DNA of 64,000 nt from Collybiopsis luxurians FD-317 M1 (taxonomy: Eukaryota; Basidiomycota; Agaricomycetes; Agaricales; Omphalotaceae), in NCBI GenBank assembly GCA_000827265.1, contig KN834800.1:336524-400523 (forward strand). The letters run 5' to 3'. A model generated the notes under the pieces. It was not told where the DNA came from and searched no databases. It saw only the letters and a list, made by a program, of their open reading frames with translations. Shown piece after piece: positions 46,623 to 57,907 of the stretch (its first letter is position 1; every line of letters starts with the position of its first letter). The translations under genes were made by a program, and so were the position numbers.

Positions 46623-47999
46623 TTTCTAAGAGTGGCAGCTGCTCACAATCTTCTTCAACTGCAATTGAAACCTGCGAGCCATGAAAACCAAGCCAATAAC
46701 GAAGATTTAAAAAGAAAGTGAGATGCACGGGTCCAGCAGAGTGCAACTTGGAAAGGAACCAGCCGAATGAAGATGAGAGAAGGAAGGAAGAAAATGAAGG
46801 AAATCAATTCTTTGATTCTTTTGAGGGATTGATGAAATTAACCGTGATGTATGTAACGTCGCCATCTTTACATTCTCACAGCAATAATTCTATATACTGC
46901 CTCCGTTTACTACGGTATACCATCCTTCCACCATCAGGTTTCTCGGCTTGTGAGTGGCGCTCTCTGTCGACACGCGTCTGCTACTTGGCTACAGCCGACC
47001 CTCTCAGCGCGACTCCAAGCTTCTTCCTTCATGGCTTATATAAAAGCCAAATATGCTGTTATGTACGATGATCATCTATTCTTCAAGAAATTCTGATTAA
47101 GACTACAATTTGACAAGAAAACATTCTAAACATCTCGACAGCTGACTCTGGGCGCGACTCTTCGAGAATGACGCGTGTCCAAACAGACAGACAGACAGAA
47201 GTACCTCTCTGAACTTGTATGTACCGTGCTTTGAGAGGACTTAAATCTGATATCGTCACGGTATACTACGTCGAACAGATCGGCTATGCAGACCCATAGA
47301 TGGCATCTTATCATTTAATTTCTGTTACTTATTCGCCTCGACTCCAGCTGACGACTGCGATAGTGTTCCTGCTCGGCTTTTTTTGCAGGCCATGCATGCC
47401 CTAATTTTTCCTCGAGGTGCAAAGTTTAATCACCAAAAATATCGAGCAAGGCAACCAGTGCTTCGGCCCAAACATCGCAGTACGTATGCATAGCCGAGTT
47501 GCCCGTCAGGGTGATCCTTTCCCATTAGTTCATTGGCTCGGGAGGTAAAAGGGACGATATTATTATCGAATGATAACCCAAGAATCATGTCGTATCAATC
47601 CACAGCTTCCACATCAGCTAACACTTGATCTCTTAAGAACGACCAGAGCCAGCCAAGCCTTGGATGCGTGATGATTTTCACAAAAGTGGGGGTCCATTGA
47701 CAGAGTGTACAAACCAACGGGGGGAATGATACAAAGAGTGATACAGAGCGGGAATGAAGCAAAGCAGAAACAATGTACAACAGTAGAATTATTAGAAAGA
47801 GTAAAATACCATAAAGCCCAAAAACGAGCCAGTGAAAAACTTTGCACCCATTATGGGTTACATTACGATGAAAATCCCCCTATCGCTTGATAAACGTCGA
47901 CAGACAACCCACAGCAGTCTACAACATAACGGAACTTGCCTAACGCCCACCAAGATCCCCCCGCACATCAGATCATGTCGGTCACTTACGACCAAGATC
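46623..47999. other. Intergenic, no supported gene
   Basis: About 1.4 kb between the starts and ends of flanking genes. It contains a short ACAG microsatellite at about 47182-47198. Nothing else recognisable was seen on either strand. Confidence 0.5.
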
Positions 48000-48885
48000 T
48001 CAACGACTACTGGGTAACTCATCCTCATCCTCATCATCGGAATAAGGAGATACTCGTATTGCTCGATATCTTTGTGGTCCTAAACCACCTCGTCGGTACT
48101 GTCTGTTCTCTCCACCGACTGAAGTTGCACTACTGCCGTCTTCCGATTCGGAATGCACGGGCGACGTAGAAGGGGGTACGGTGAGAATTAGACGAAACGC
48201 GTCTTTTCCGTTGAGGTAGAAACGATATAGACGCTTCTCGCGTATAAAGCCGAGAGATTCGTAGAGGGAAAGAGCGGCATGGTTGTCGTACTCAGTTTCG
48301 AGAACAATCTAATCAGAGTGGTCAGGGGCGCGTAAGCGAGTCGAACCAGAGTAACGCGGCCTACCTCGTCCACGCCGTCTTCTTTCATGGCTTCCATAGA
48401 ACTGCGTACAAGAGAACTGGCTATAAGAAAGAAATAAACACACCCATCACACGGTTAATGAGATGAAAGCGCGGGTTCATTCTAGCATAAGATATTTGTG
48501 AGGAAAAGGAAGAACGTGACGAGGGATACGCACCGATCCCTCGCTTTCTGAAGGCTTTGTCTACACTTAGCATTGCGATATAGCCTCTGTTATACCTATT
48601 GCGATGCATGCTCTGCTTGCAGACGATGACCCCAACTGGGGTCGGGGACTGAGAGGAATAAGCTAGAAATGCGAGATGTGGCCTGGGAAGAATGAGTTGA
48701 AAGGTTAATTGAAAGAACAATACAAAGACTTGCCATTGACATAGAAAATATCTAAAGGTGTATATCACATATGGTTCACTCAACTCGCTGGAAACGAGGT
48801 CAATGACATGAGGCAAGTCTTGTTCGCCGGTGTATGCACGATAGGTTATAACATCAGAGAGAACATTTGTTGACTTTGAATCCAT
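48000..48885 (-). CDS. MAK3: NatC catalytic N-alpha-acetyltransferase (Mak3/NAA30)
   Basis: GNAT-fold enzyme that acetylates N-termini starting Met-hydrophobic as the catalytic subunit of NatC on ribosomes. The start is [20 protein letters not shown]. Landmarks are [57 protein letters not shown] (acetyl-CoA loop RxxG-like), [35 protein letters not shown] and DAFRLIL. A C-terminal extension rich in Ser, Arg and Asp/Glu ends [11 protein letters not shown]. Several short introns are needed. The ARFRP1/Arl3-type GTPase at 24.4 kb is the classic NatC substrate type in yeast; linkage in one window is probably chance. Confidence 0.88.
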
Positions 48886-49220
48886 TCTATATAACTCCCA
48901 AAAAAATATGGAACGTTGAGGAAAGGAAGAAAGAAAAGAAAAAGAAGCGATTAACGTCTCTGCCAAATAAATACGACGCGTTGCACTCACGTGATTGGGT
49001 CCTTGTCAGTGGGATATGGTCCTCGTCGTCCCAGGTATTTTATAGACAGAGTATCTGAGGCTCTCACGTTCATAACACTTATCGATGGCGAGGTTTCTCA
49101 GAAATTCTCCCGTAGCTGCCCTCCCAGCCCAAATTTCAAGTTTGCAGAATTGGCGCCCATACTGTTACTAATAGCGCCTGTAACATTAGGCGCCCGCGAG
49201 TCCTCTTGCTCCAAAACCCA

Positions 49221-51958
49221 ATGGCTTCCTTCCTCGATATTACCTTTCAGAACATCGACTTTGTGGATTCCAAGATACTGACAGCTAGATCTCGTATATC
49301 TCAGGTTCTATTGGATGCTCAGCGTGAACTTGCTCTCCTTTATCATCAGAAACGGACTCTAGAAGAACAAGCACAAAGGGCTTTGGGTGAGCAAGCCCCG
49401 ATCCGCAACGTTCCTCTCGACATTCTGCGGGAAGTCTTTCTTCAAGTTTCTGAAGACGATCCCAAAGCAAAGGCCGGATGGCTGTAAGTATCTTTCTTTC
49501 TCTCGACCACTCTAACTCAACCCTCTTACACAGCTTTGCTGCAGTGTGCCGGCGCTGGCGTGCTCTGGCTTTGGAAACCCCAAGACTTTGGACTCGCATT
49601 CGTCTTGTCACTAGTCTTGATCAGAGTGCAGATGTAGTACGTCTTTGGCTGGAAAGGGCCGGACCAACTATGCCACTCGATATCGAAATTTATCTTCGTG
49701 TCCCCCAAGCCAAGGCTGCCATTCCGGCTGAATGTTCATCCTCTGTCCTTACTCCTGCTACCTCCCGGAGACCTAGAAGACGTGTAGGAACTCTATCCGA
49801 TGACGCAACGTATGCTGCTCCAATCGGGAACGGGAGCGAGGCATGGGGCCACGTTGCGGTCTTTTATCTAAAGCAGCAGATGCCTCGTTGGAAGCGATTT
49901 GTCTTCCGCTATGACCGAGTTTTTAGCTCCCTCTCCGCCTTCAAAGCCTTCGCAGGTAAGTTTCAAGTTGAAATCGCCGATTCTTACCTCTTATCGTGTT
50001 TTACAGGTAATGCCCCCAATCTTCAAGAATTTGAGATATCTTGCATCGAACCTGGCTTGCTTAGCTTCAGCGACTGGTCATGGAACTCTACCAGCTTATC
50101 CTTTCCTGCCTTACAGAGGATTGCATTGACGAACACTGCTGCCAACCTTTCGTCGTCCCTTTTGTCCCAGCCTTTACGATCCATATACATCTCTGGTCCG
50201 GGAACCAATCCCATCCCGATCAGCCATCTGATGCAAACACTCGCTACGCATGCGCCTAATCTGATCACTCTTTCTCTTCACTTGCCTATTATCAGTCCTC
50301 CCGTCGTTCCTGCCAATGCTTTGCCATATTCCTCCAATGTACCCCTTTGCTTCCCTGTCCTCGAAGAGCTTTCCCTCGGAGGTCACTACCTTATGGCACA
50401 GCTTGCAAGCGCCATTACAACACCGTCCTTGGAAGAACTCAACGTCGATATTGACTTGGGTCGAGGAGGTGTCGGACCTGCGATTCTGAATGCCAATGGT
50501 GCCGCCGGAGGCAATTACATTGAAGATGTTGTTCATGAACTTTTGTGTCGTGGTACTCCGGCTCCCATTGACAAGCTGAAAGCTCTCAGTATCGGATTTG
50601 GTTTTGGTAACGGTAGGCGGGCCACGAGGGATAGGGAGTCCGACTTGTATCTTCGAGCTGTCAAATCTGCTCAAGCTTGTTCTTGCACTGGGACGACATT
50701 CTTACCTCCAAATCACCCTGCTACTCCCTCTTCGTTTTCACCCAGTGTGGTACACATGTCTTGGGGGATCTTGAACAGTTTGCCAGCTCTTGAGAGCCTC
50801 AAGGTCGGCCTAGGCGGTAATGCAGGTCAGGCATGGACAACCAATGGCAACGCGACCTTTGGTTCAATCGGATATTTAGGCGGTGCTTCTGATTTGCAAA
50901 ATTTCCTAAACTCTCTATGTTTGCCGGATGACGATTACATGACGGGTACTGCAAGTATCGGCGCTGGTCCGGGGCCAGGAAATATTGCATTCGCTCTTGC
51001 GGTTCCTCCTCTCACACAACCGGGGAACATGAATGTGATCAATCTCCCTCCGCCCCCACCTGCTGGCCCTTTCCAACCACCCAATTTCAATGCCCCGGGT
51101 GGAATCGCTCAGGGTATCTTTGGACTGGCTCCCATTCCGCCACCGCCGGGTGCCCTTCCCGGCGGTCCTGGATATATACCCCCTGCTCCTCCAATGTTTG
51201 GGAACAACATCACTGCTACTGCCACCAACCTAAACTCGAACGGCTGGGTGCTCCCCAACCTCACCGAACTAGGTATCAAAGTCGGCTCAGCGGCGTTCCT
51301 ACCGCAATCGTCGTCCAATGGATCGAACGGGGGCATGCTATATCCGTACGCGTATCCGCCGATTGTGCCGTATTCGGCTTGGGACGATCCTACGAATCAT
51401 CCTGGGGCGGGGCATGTGAGGCGGTTGTTGGATGTTATTGATGCGAGGAATCCAAAGGCGGGGGGGAGGGGACCGAGTGTGGAGGGGGTGGTTCCGGAGC
51501 GGTTGAAGAGGATCGAATTGGTGTTGAATGTTGTGGGGGTTCCGGGGAGGGGGAATGTGCACGCTGGTTCGTTGCTTTCGACCAAGGAGGAGCGGGAGGA
51601 GCAGGAGGGTGAGACGAAGAAGGATAAGGGGAAGAAAAAGGCGGATGATGCGAGTGAATCATCGGAAGAGCAAGTAGGCTCGAGTGTGCAAAGTAGCGGA
51701 GTTGACGTGCAGATCCAGGAGATGGTGGATGCTATATCTGCGGTTGCGTCTGGCTCTTTGAACACTGCCGGTCAGGGTGCAAAGAAGGACGATCATAATC
51801 ATGAAGACTCGAGTGCGAGTCGGGTATCTAATCCAGCGGCCACGCGTAATTTGGTTGGGAAGGATTCGGTTTCGTGGATGGAAGAGCGTGTGGAGGATGT
51901 TGATATGAGGTGCGAGTGTCTTTTGTGGGATGGGCCTGGGACAGGATTTAGATGGTAA
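49221..51958 (+). CDS. Large F-box protein with Pro/Gly-rich and acidic regions
   Basis: Predicted 878 residues from exons 49221-49483, 49534-49955 and 50007-51958 (the sum is a multiple of three). It begins MASFLDITFQN, then a coiled coil (LDAQRELALLYHQKRTLEEQ). An Agaricomycete-type F-box follows: IRNVPLDILREVFLQV..LFAAVCRRWRALALETPRLW. A Leu-rich repeat-like region comes next (NLQEFEISC, FPALQRIALTN, LVTLSLHLP, LEELSLGG, LEELNVDI). A Pro/Gly-rich stretch lies near 51000-51180 and a Lys/Glu-rich segment precedes the end. Such proteins are thought to recruit targets to SCF ubiquitin ligases, but substrates are unknown. The family is highly expanded in mushrooms. No lesion was seen. Confidence 0.83.
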
Positions 51959-52212
51959 TTCGGGTTGGTGTATTAACGGGTTAAATTTCTCGCGGGTTTT
52001 GAGTAGATGTATATTTTCTTGAAATGGGTGTATATATATGTACATTGGTAAGTATTTTGCATTTGTGTGTTCGAGTACAGAAGCCCTTAGGTAGGTAGGT
52101 ATCGGTGTATATATATATACAAAAAAGTGGCCTTATGTATTGTGTATTTGTACATGGTTCAAAGAAGAAAAACGCAAGGATACAGACAAAAAAATTTGAC
52201 ATTGACAATGTT

Positions 52213-53746
52213 TCAAGCTGTTGTGCCGCGAGCTCGACCGCCTCGAGCTTGCCTTCCTCTGCCTCGTGAAGAGGATTCAGGGCCCCTAGGAGTACCTCGT
52301 CCTCGAGGGACACCGCGTCCTCGGGTTGCGGGGGGGACGACTACTGGTGGTGGATTGGGCATCACCTTATCTGGGGCGACAGAGGATGCGGCTGCGCCTC
52401 GCCCTCGAGTGGCAAAAGCGCGACCTCGATTTGAGGTATGTGCACCTCGAGTTGATGTCTCAGAGATGGTAGTAACTACCCGAGGGAGACCGCGAATTGG
52501 TGTGGTGGAGTTATCCGGAGCAGCAGGGGTCGCTACGCCTCGACCGCGTCCCCGGGCTGCAGCGGGGGTGGTTTCAGCTGGATTTCGACCGCGAGTAGAT
52601 GCACTTGCCCGGATTGCGGAAGGGGCACCTCGACGAGGGGTGGATCCGGAAGCAGCCTGGGCAGACGCGTCACCCTCGCCAAAGAGAGCAGCGGTCGCGG
52701 CTCCGCTCCTCATCTCTTTATCCTTCTTCATAGCCTTCCTCTTCTCTCGTTCATCCTTTCTGATCTGAAGCATATTCATCCAATGAGGGACGGCCATGCA
52801 GACCCAGCAGTGTCGCAGAGCTGATCCTGTTTTGGGGAAACATGGTACGGATAGGTGGCGTGCGCATCCTTGGCAGAGCAAAGTAGCGGTGTTGGTGTTG
52901 GGTACGAGGATGTCGAGAGGGAGGAGGGGGTGGGATCGGTAACTGTCATTTGGTTTGGGAGCGTGGTCGTTCCAGATGGAGATGTATCGCTGACTTTGGG
53001 AAGGGAGATCGAGATCGAGGTAGCCGGCTTGGAGGAAATGGGAATAGAGGGCGTCGATGATTTCAACGTCGTGTGCGGCGTATTCGAGGTACTCTGGGGG
53101 AATGGGGCGAGAGAGCCACAAGTCATGATCGACTAGGAAGGAGAAGATGTAAGAGATGAGGGGGTGAGATTGAGAGGGGATGCCGGGACTCGCCTTGCTT
53201 TTTAGGTGCGGTGGTTGTACATTTATGTTCAATCAAGCAGGCACCTAGACCTTGAAGGACGTGTATAGGTTCATATTTGTGCGCATTTCTAGGATCAAAG
53301 ACTTGTTTGAAAGAAAAACATCGTCGGAGTCGTTTATTGTGCTCCTCAAGGGACTCTTGGCGGATGAAACGGGACTTTATATCTGCCAGCTGAAGATCGA
53401 TAACGCCGGTCAGTGGAATGCCGTATCGATAATAGAGTGCGCAAAAGTCCATTCTGCCGTCAAAGAGGATTTTGAGGATACCTGGGTTCATGAGGATGTC
53501 GAACAGGGGATCTAGAGGGCAGGTCAAGGATGGAATGTCAAAGACAAAGGTTTCATTTTGTGAGCGGATGGATATGACAGAAAGGGAGCCTCCATCGACG
53601 CCTAGATTGAGACCTTCGCAGTCGATGACCAGAGAAGGAACTGATTGAAGAAAAGCAATAGCAGATGAAAATGAAAGCTCAGAGTCGCAAAGGGTGAAAA
53701 CTGGATTTAATTCCAAATTATTGAGAGATTGAGAGAGTTGGTCCAT
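52213..53746 (-). CDS. DEDD 3'-5' exonuclease-domain protein with zinc knuckle and RGG tail
   Basis: Predicted 481 residues from exons 53746-53221 and 53132-52213. The 88-nt intron (GTACAA..TTCCTAG) resolves an apparent frame change, joining CLIEHK to FDHDLWLSRPIPPEYLEYAAHD. The exonuclease domain (EXD1-like) shows VIDCEGLNLG (DxE), LKILFDGRMDFCALYY, DLQLAD, and YAAHDVEIIDALY (exo III D). A four-cysteine module (CQGCARHL...CWVC) follows, then a Lys-rich helix. The roughly 170-residue tail has many RG/RGR repeats of the RGG type, which bind RNA and are often arginine-methylated. A role in RNA processing or small-RNA biology is a reasonable guess, not shown. It shares a 37-bp divergent promoter with the RING gene. 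Confidence 0.78.
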
Positions 53747-53783
53747 TGTCAACACCGTTTTCAATTCATTTCATTCAACAATC
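53747..53783. promoter_or_regulatory. 37-bp divergent start-codon gap
   Basis: Only 37 bp separate the two ATGs of the exonuclease gene (minus) and the RING gene (plus). Each gene must therefore have promoter elements inside the other's leader or coding sequence, or use very short leaders. A start slightly downstream for one of them would widen the gap. Confidence 0.45.
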
Positions 53784-54551
53784 ATGAACAGCTTTCCTTT
53801 ACCTGTTCCACTCACCAGCTCAACTCCTACTCCTCGTTTCAGAGCTCCTTCAGCCATGCAATCCAGTTATAGCAGTCTAAACGGCTGGGATGATCAATCT
53901 AGAATCACCTATCGCAGTCCAAACTCGGCTGCAAATTGGTGGCTCAACGACAACCCACATCTTTACGCTGGTGCTGACGATGACGATACAAACGATGTCG
54001 CGAATCAACTCGTAGACACTACTGATCTCAGTCAACATCAGTCTTCGTCTAGTCTATCTCGTATTCTGAATAATCCAGACGAGCAACCTACGTTTAGTAA
54101 CAAAGGAAAAGGAAAGGCGAAAGAGGAGGATGAAGAAGACGAGCTACTATTAACCTCCAAATCCAAATCCAAAGGGAAACAAAAGGCCCTTCCTCCAAAT
54201 GCACCTGCTTCCCAAGTTTCACCCGAGATCCTTGCAGAACATTCCCTCTCAACATACACATGCCCCATATGCTTTTGTCCACCCACCAACGCCACCATCA
54301 CCCCCTGCGGTCATCTTGCTTGCGGCTCTTGTTTATTTACCGCCATAAAGACCGCTCAAAGGAGAGAGAATAGGTTTGGGGGTGGCGCAAAAGAGGACGG
54401 TGGTCCTCGGTATGAGTTCTTCCTCTTTATTTTCGTCTCACTCATCATTCTACTTAGATGTCCAGTATGTCGCGCCATCATTCCAGGCTGGGACGGCAAG
54501 GGTGGAGGTGTCATTGGCCTCGTCATGCAGACCGTCACCGTTGCGACATGA
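53784..54551 (+). CDS. C3HC4 RING-finger protein, probable E3 ubiquitin ligase
   Basis: 239 residues from exons 53784-54409 and 54458-54551. The N-terminal about 150 residues are disordered with an acidic and Lys-rich tract (KGKGKAKEEDEEDELL). The RING spans the intron: YTCPICFCPPTNATITPCGHLACGSCLFTAI, then CPVCRAIIPGW (written in two parts). The spacing C-x2-C..C-x-H-x2-C-x2-C..C-x2-C is complete. Architecture and size resemble Slx8-like RINGs that target SUMOylated proteins, but no SUMO-interaction motif is obvious; DELLL is a weak candidate. Confidence 0.82.
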   Translation: MNSFPLPVPLTSSTPTPRFRAPSAMQSSYSSLNGWDDQSRITYRSPNSAANWWLNDNPHLYAGADDDDTNDVANQLVDTTDLSQHQSSSSLSRILNNPDEQPTFSNKGKGKAKEEDEEDELLLTSKSKSKGKQKALPPNAPASQVSPEILAEHSLSTYTCPICFCPPTNATITPCGHLACGSCLFTAIKTAQRRENRFGGGAKEDGGPRYEFFLFIFVSLIILLRCPVCRAIIPGWDGKGGGVIGLVMQTVTVAT

Positions 54552-54580
54552 GTGGGGATTTCTATTCCTATCTCTACGTT

Positions 54581-55830
54581 CTAGTTGAATGCAACCTCCA
54601 AACTATTTTTTGCTATCCTTTCCACCTGTGCTTCTGTCAGCCCCAATCCGATAGGTGGAGGTGCGAGCAGCAGCGCATACTCTGCCGTCAGAGAGTTGCG
54701 GAAGGGTAATGTGTCGTCGGTCTGGACAATCGTCAGTTGGGATATCGTATGTCAGGGCACACTCACGCAGATGGCAATAGGATGGTTTCGTTCCAGGTAA
54801 TAGCTGATATGATGTGCCGATAGTCTGGGGACAGTCTTACATCTGCAATGAAGAGTATAGATATGTCGCAGGACACGAAATTTTGTACGCTTACATTAAA
54901 TTCGAGCTTAGACAAATCTCTATCGCCATTCCTTCTTTGATCACCTTTTCCTTTGCCTCTTCGTCTAAAAATGTGGCATGTCCGAGACGATGCGGACCGT
55001 AGGCAAGTAATTGGAGTGTTTCTTTGGGTGGATTTTGCGTCGTCTGTACATACGCGAATCAGAGGAATGGAATGATGGAAAGCACGCAACTTACTTCAGC
55101 TATGTGTAGAGTGATACGCAGTCCAGCTGCTTTGGCATTTGCTATGTATGGTTCCAGAAGGGTCATGTCTCCGGCCTGAACAAGTTGTGAATAAGAGTCA
55201 TTCGAAGAATACCTTGCGTACCAGAGGATCTCCACATAAATCGATCCCGACAACCCTCCTACCCTCGTTTTTCAACCGGATCGCTTCGCCGATGATCTTG
55301 CCCACCGATATCACTGACCTATCTGCTATAGGCATCCTCCGATCAAGACTCAAAATCAACGCAGCCCGATCCGGTGGATATCTCTCCACCTCGGAAAGGA
55401 CGGCGTCGAGGTATTCATGCAAGGGTAGAGTCGAGGTGTGTTTCGGAGTCGTACGGAGCTCTAGGTAGGTGCATTCCGGAGGATGACCCTCGAGGAATTG
55501 AGATAGGACGGTACGTGTAGCTGTAGCCAACGCCTCCCGTGTGGAGATTAACGCGTAGATGGTACGGAATGCGCCAAAGAATTCGTGTATCGAGTCTAGG
55601 TTAAAGTTGTCTAGGGTTTCTAGGCCGTTTTGGATTTCGGATATGTCAGGTGCAGAAGGAGATGGGGGATGGTATGATTCAGCGAGTTGGCGGAGGATAG
55701 AGATCGGGATGCATCCGTTGAGGTGAGCGTGGAGTTCAGCTTTGGGTAGGTTTTGGATGAAGGAAAGCTGGGATTCGGTTAATGAGGAGAGGGCTAACGC
55801 GGCGAGACCTGCGAGGGACGAGGAGGACAT
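54581..55830 (-). CDS. Adenosine deaminase-like enzyme (ADAL/MAPDA type)
   Basis: Zinc deaminase of the purine family. Members such as MAPDA deaminate N6-methyl-AMP to IMP. The start is MSSSSLAGLAALALSS. Motifs are LPKAELHAHLNGCI (HxH zinc ligands), TYLELRTTPKH, VVGIDLCGDP, LRITLHIAE (zinc His), HRLGHATF (catalytic His), EICLSSN and TDDTLPF (zinc/catalytic Asp). The end is VERIAKNSLEVAFN. Short introns split the C-terminal half. All expected residues are present. It is next to guanine deaminase, same strand, about 350 bp away, suggesting a purine-salvage pair. Decayed copies of its 5' half occur at 59.0-59.8 and 62.9-63.7 kb. Confidence 0.87.
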
Positions 55831-56184
55831 GGGGAGAGAGAGACTCGGACTCTGATTGACTCATATACGGCGTTCACACGCTTGGTCCGGGTTTCAGTGC
55901 ATATATCCAGATTCAAGGTTCTCTTCAAACTAAAGTCAACTAAACTCAACATTCGGGTCAACCTATCCGAATGTGAATATCTGAATACGGTACTTCTATG
56001 GCCTCAGGTCTTGCCGATATCAAAGCTCACAAAATGTTTTATTGAATAGTATACAACCAATGTAGGTACATCACAAGCAGTTTTCAAAAAATTTCTTCGT
56101 CAGTTGACTGTCTGAGGGAATCATTATCCATGAGCAAACAGCAATCGATAATCTCTTGGGTAAAAGTACTTACGAACATTCTTA
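55831..56184. promoter_or_regulatory. Adenosine-deaminase-like gene upstream region
   Basis: Includes TCAAGTCATATACG-type sequence (here GACTCATATACGGCGTTCACACGC at about 55858) that is also conserved in the decayed copies near 59811 and 63655. The rest is the 3' flank of guanine deaminase. Confidence 0.4.
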
Positions 56185-57907
56185 TCAGGCACAATGGCTG
56201 GTTCCTCCGACTAGCTTTCCTTGGACATATACCGCAGATATATTGCGATTATCTCCAGCAAAAATAAACCGGCCAAGCATCTCTTTCAGATCGCTTACAG
56301 CCTCGTGGTGTAAATCCACAATCAGTGCATCAAAACTCTTGCCGCGATCCAAAGATCCTATATGATGCTCTAGCGCACAAACTTCTGCCCCGCCCAATGT
56401 CGCAAGGTAGAGAAGGGTCGCGATGGGCAGTTGCTGGTTAGCAAATTTATTCTCTTGCTCCGGAGCATCACTGGGGTTATTTTGTAAAGCGAGCACCGTC
56501 GATGCAATACTGGCGTCTCGCATGGCATCGAGCATCGAGGATGAGAACCCTCCAGAGACATCAGTCCCTAATCCGACCTAGCAAGGAGGGAAGAAAAAGG
56601 CGACAAAATGAAATCAAATTACCAACCTTTACACCTCGATCCAAGTATTTCCCAATAGGGGCCACGCCACTCTTCAAGTTGAAATTGCTAATTGGACAAT
56701 GGCTGACTCCGGCTTTCTTCTCTACTATCAGGTCAATTTCTTTATCGTTCAGGTAGACGGCATGCCCCAGAATCGTGTTGTGTCTCAGCAACCCATACTT
56801 GTTGTACACCTCTGCGTAGTCACATCCAAAACGTTTTTTAACTTCTTCGACTTCCTTGGGATTTTCTGATATGTGGGTTTGAATGTGTAAGTGGGGATGA
56901 GAGGTTGCGACGTGTTGAAGGCGCTTCAAGAGGTCATCCGAACAAGATAACGCAAAGCGAGGGGTAAGGATAGGATAGATCAACGGGTTTTTGGGGTCCT
57001 CCGAGGGTCCCGGCGACAGGGAGTGGACGTGGTGTATGAAAGCGTGCGTATGCTCTATCGAAACAGCAGCACTGCATTCAATGTAATCGCTTTCATCTCC
57101 AGGGGTGTGCTTGTCCATGTTGCATTTCTGCGGAGAGTGAAAAGAGTTTAGGCAACGAGAGAATTTGGGCGCATATAAAAGCGAACCATACCCCAATCAA
57201 TGCACGTTGTCCTATATAAAATAAAAAACAGCTCCAGTAGCCAAATTGACAAAGCGACATGCTGCTTACCCAGAGAATGAGCAGCAGTGGCTAGAACATT
57301 GGTGGCTTCCAGATGCAACGAACCATAGTAACAACATGTAGTTGTCTACCAAGAATGAAATATGAACGCTTAAATCCTTTGCTTGGAAATCATACATACC
57401 CCCGAAGCGATGAACCTTTTCACGACTAGCGGATAGACTTCTTCTGCGTATTCTTTGTCTTTGAATTTGGTTTCACAAGGGAAAACAAGCTCGTTTAACC
57501 ATTTGAGCAGCTCAAGTCCATATCCTCTGATAAAACATAAGTCAAAATCGAATGAGAAAGGTGAAATAGACCCACGTTCCAACAATGGGCACTTGGGCAG
57601 CATGCTGAACGGTGGAAGTGAGTATTCAAATCCAAGAATCGGAGAGCAATACACTGACTGTGTGCGTGTCAATGAATCCGGGCATGAGAAATTGCCCTTC
57701 GTTCAAGCGGACTATGTGCGCATCCGGGCACCCATGTTGAACCAAAATATGTGAAAGTTGGGAAGGGCCCACATCGTGAGCCGTCCAAAGAATATTTCCG
57801 ACTGAGCTGACGGCAATAAGGGAATTCGGGCACGCATCATAGCAGGTAAGTGTTTTTGGATTGATGAGAGAGCCCCAATACACGGTTACAGAGTGGGAGG
57901 AGGCCAT
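56185..57907 (-). CDS. GUD1: Guanine deaminase
   Basis: Converts guanine to xanthine with a zinc ion. The start MASSHSVTVYWGSLINP leads to FLMPGFIDTHTHAAQVPIVG (HxH zinc ligands, split by an intron), ELLKWLNELVFPCE, ASGTTTCCYYGSLH, ALIGKCNMD, TPRFALSCSDDLL, IQTHISENPKEVE (zinc His), LGHAVYLN, GVSHCPISNFNLKSG, VGLGTDVSGGFSSSMLDAMR (zinc Asp), LATLGGAEVCALE and FDALIVD. It ends LVGGTSHCA. About 480 residues is the usual size. All catalytic residues are present. Its 5' end and promoter are duplicated to the right, at about 58455-58990. Confidence 0.9.

Noticed and set aside
51109..51765. Minus-strand Pro/Ser-rich open frames
   Set aside because: Antisense of the Gly/Pro-rich part of the F-box protein. 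They have no splice logic or motif of their own.
52127..52768. Plus-strand 213-residue Arg/Pro-rich frame
   Set aside because: Antisense shadow of the RG-rich tail of the exonuclease; GC-rich codons keep both strands open.
53123..53232. Frameshift in the exonuclease gene
   Set aside because: An 88-nt GT-AG intron (53133-53220) joins both frames exactly and preserves conserved sequence, so no lesion is needed.
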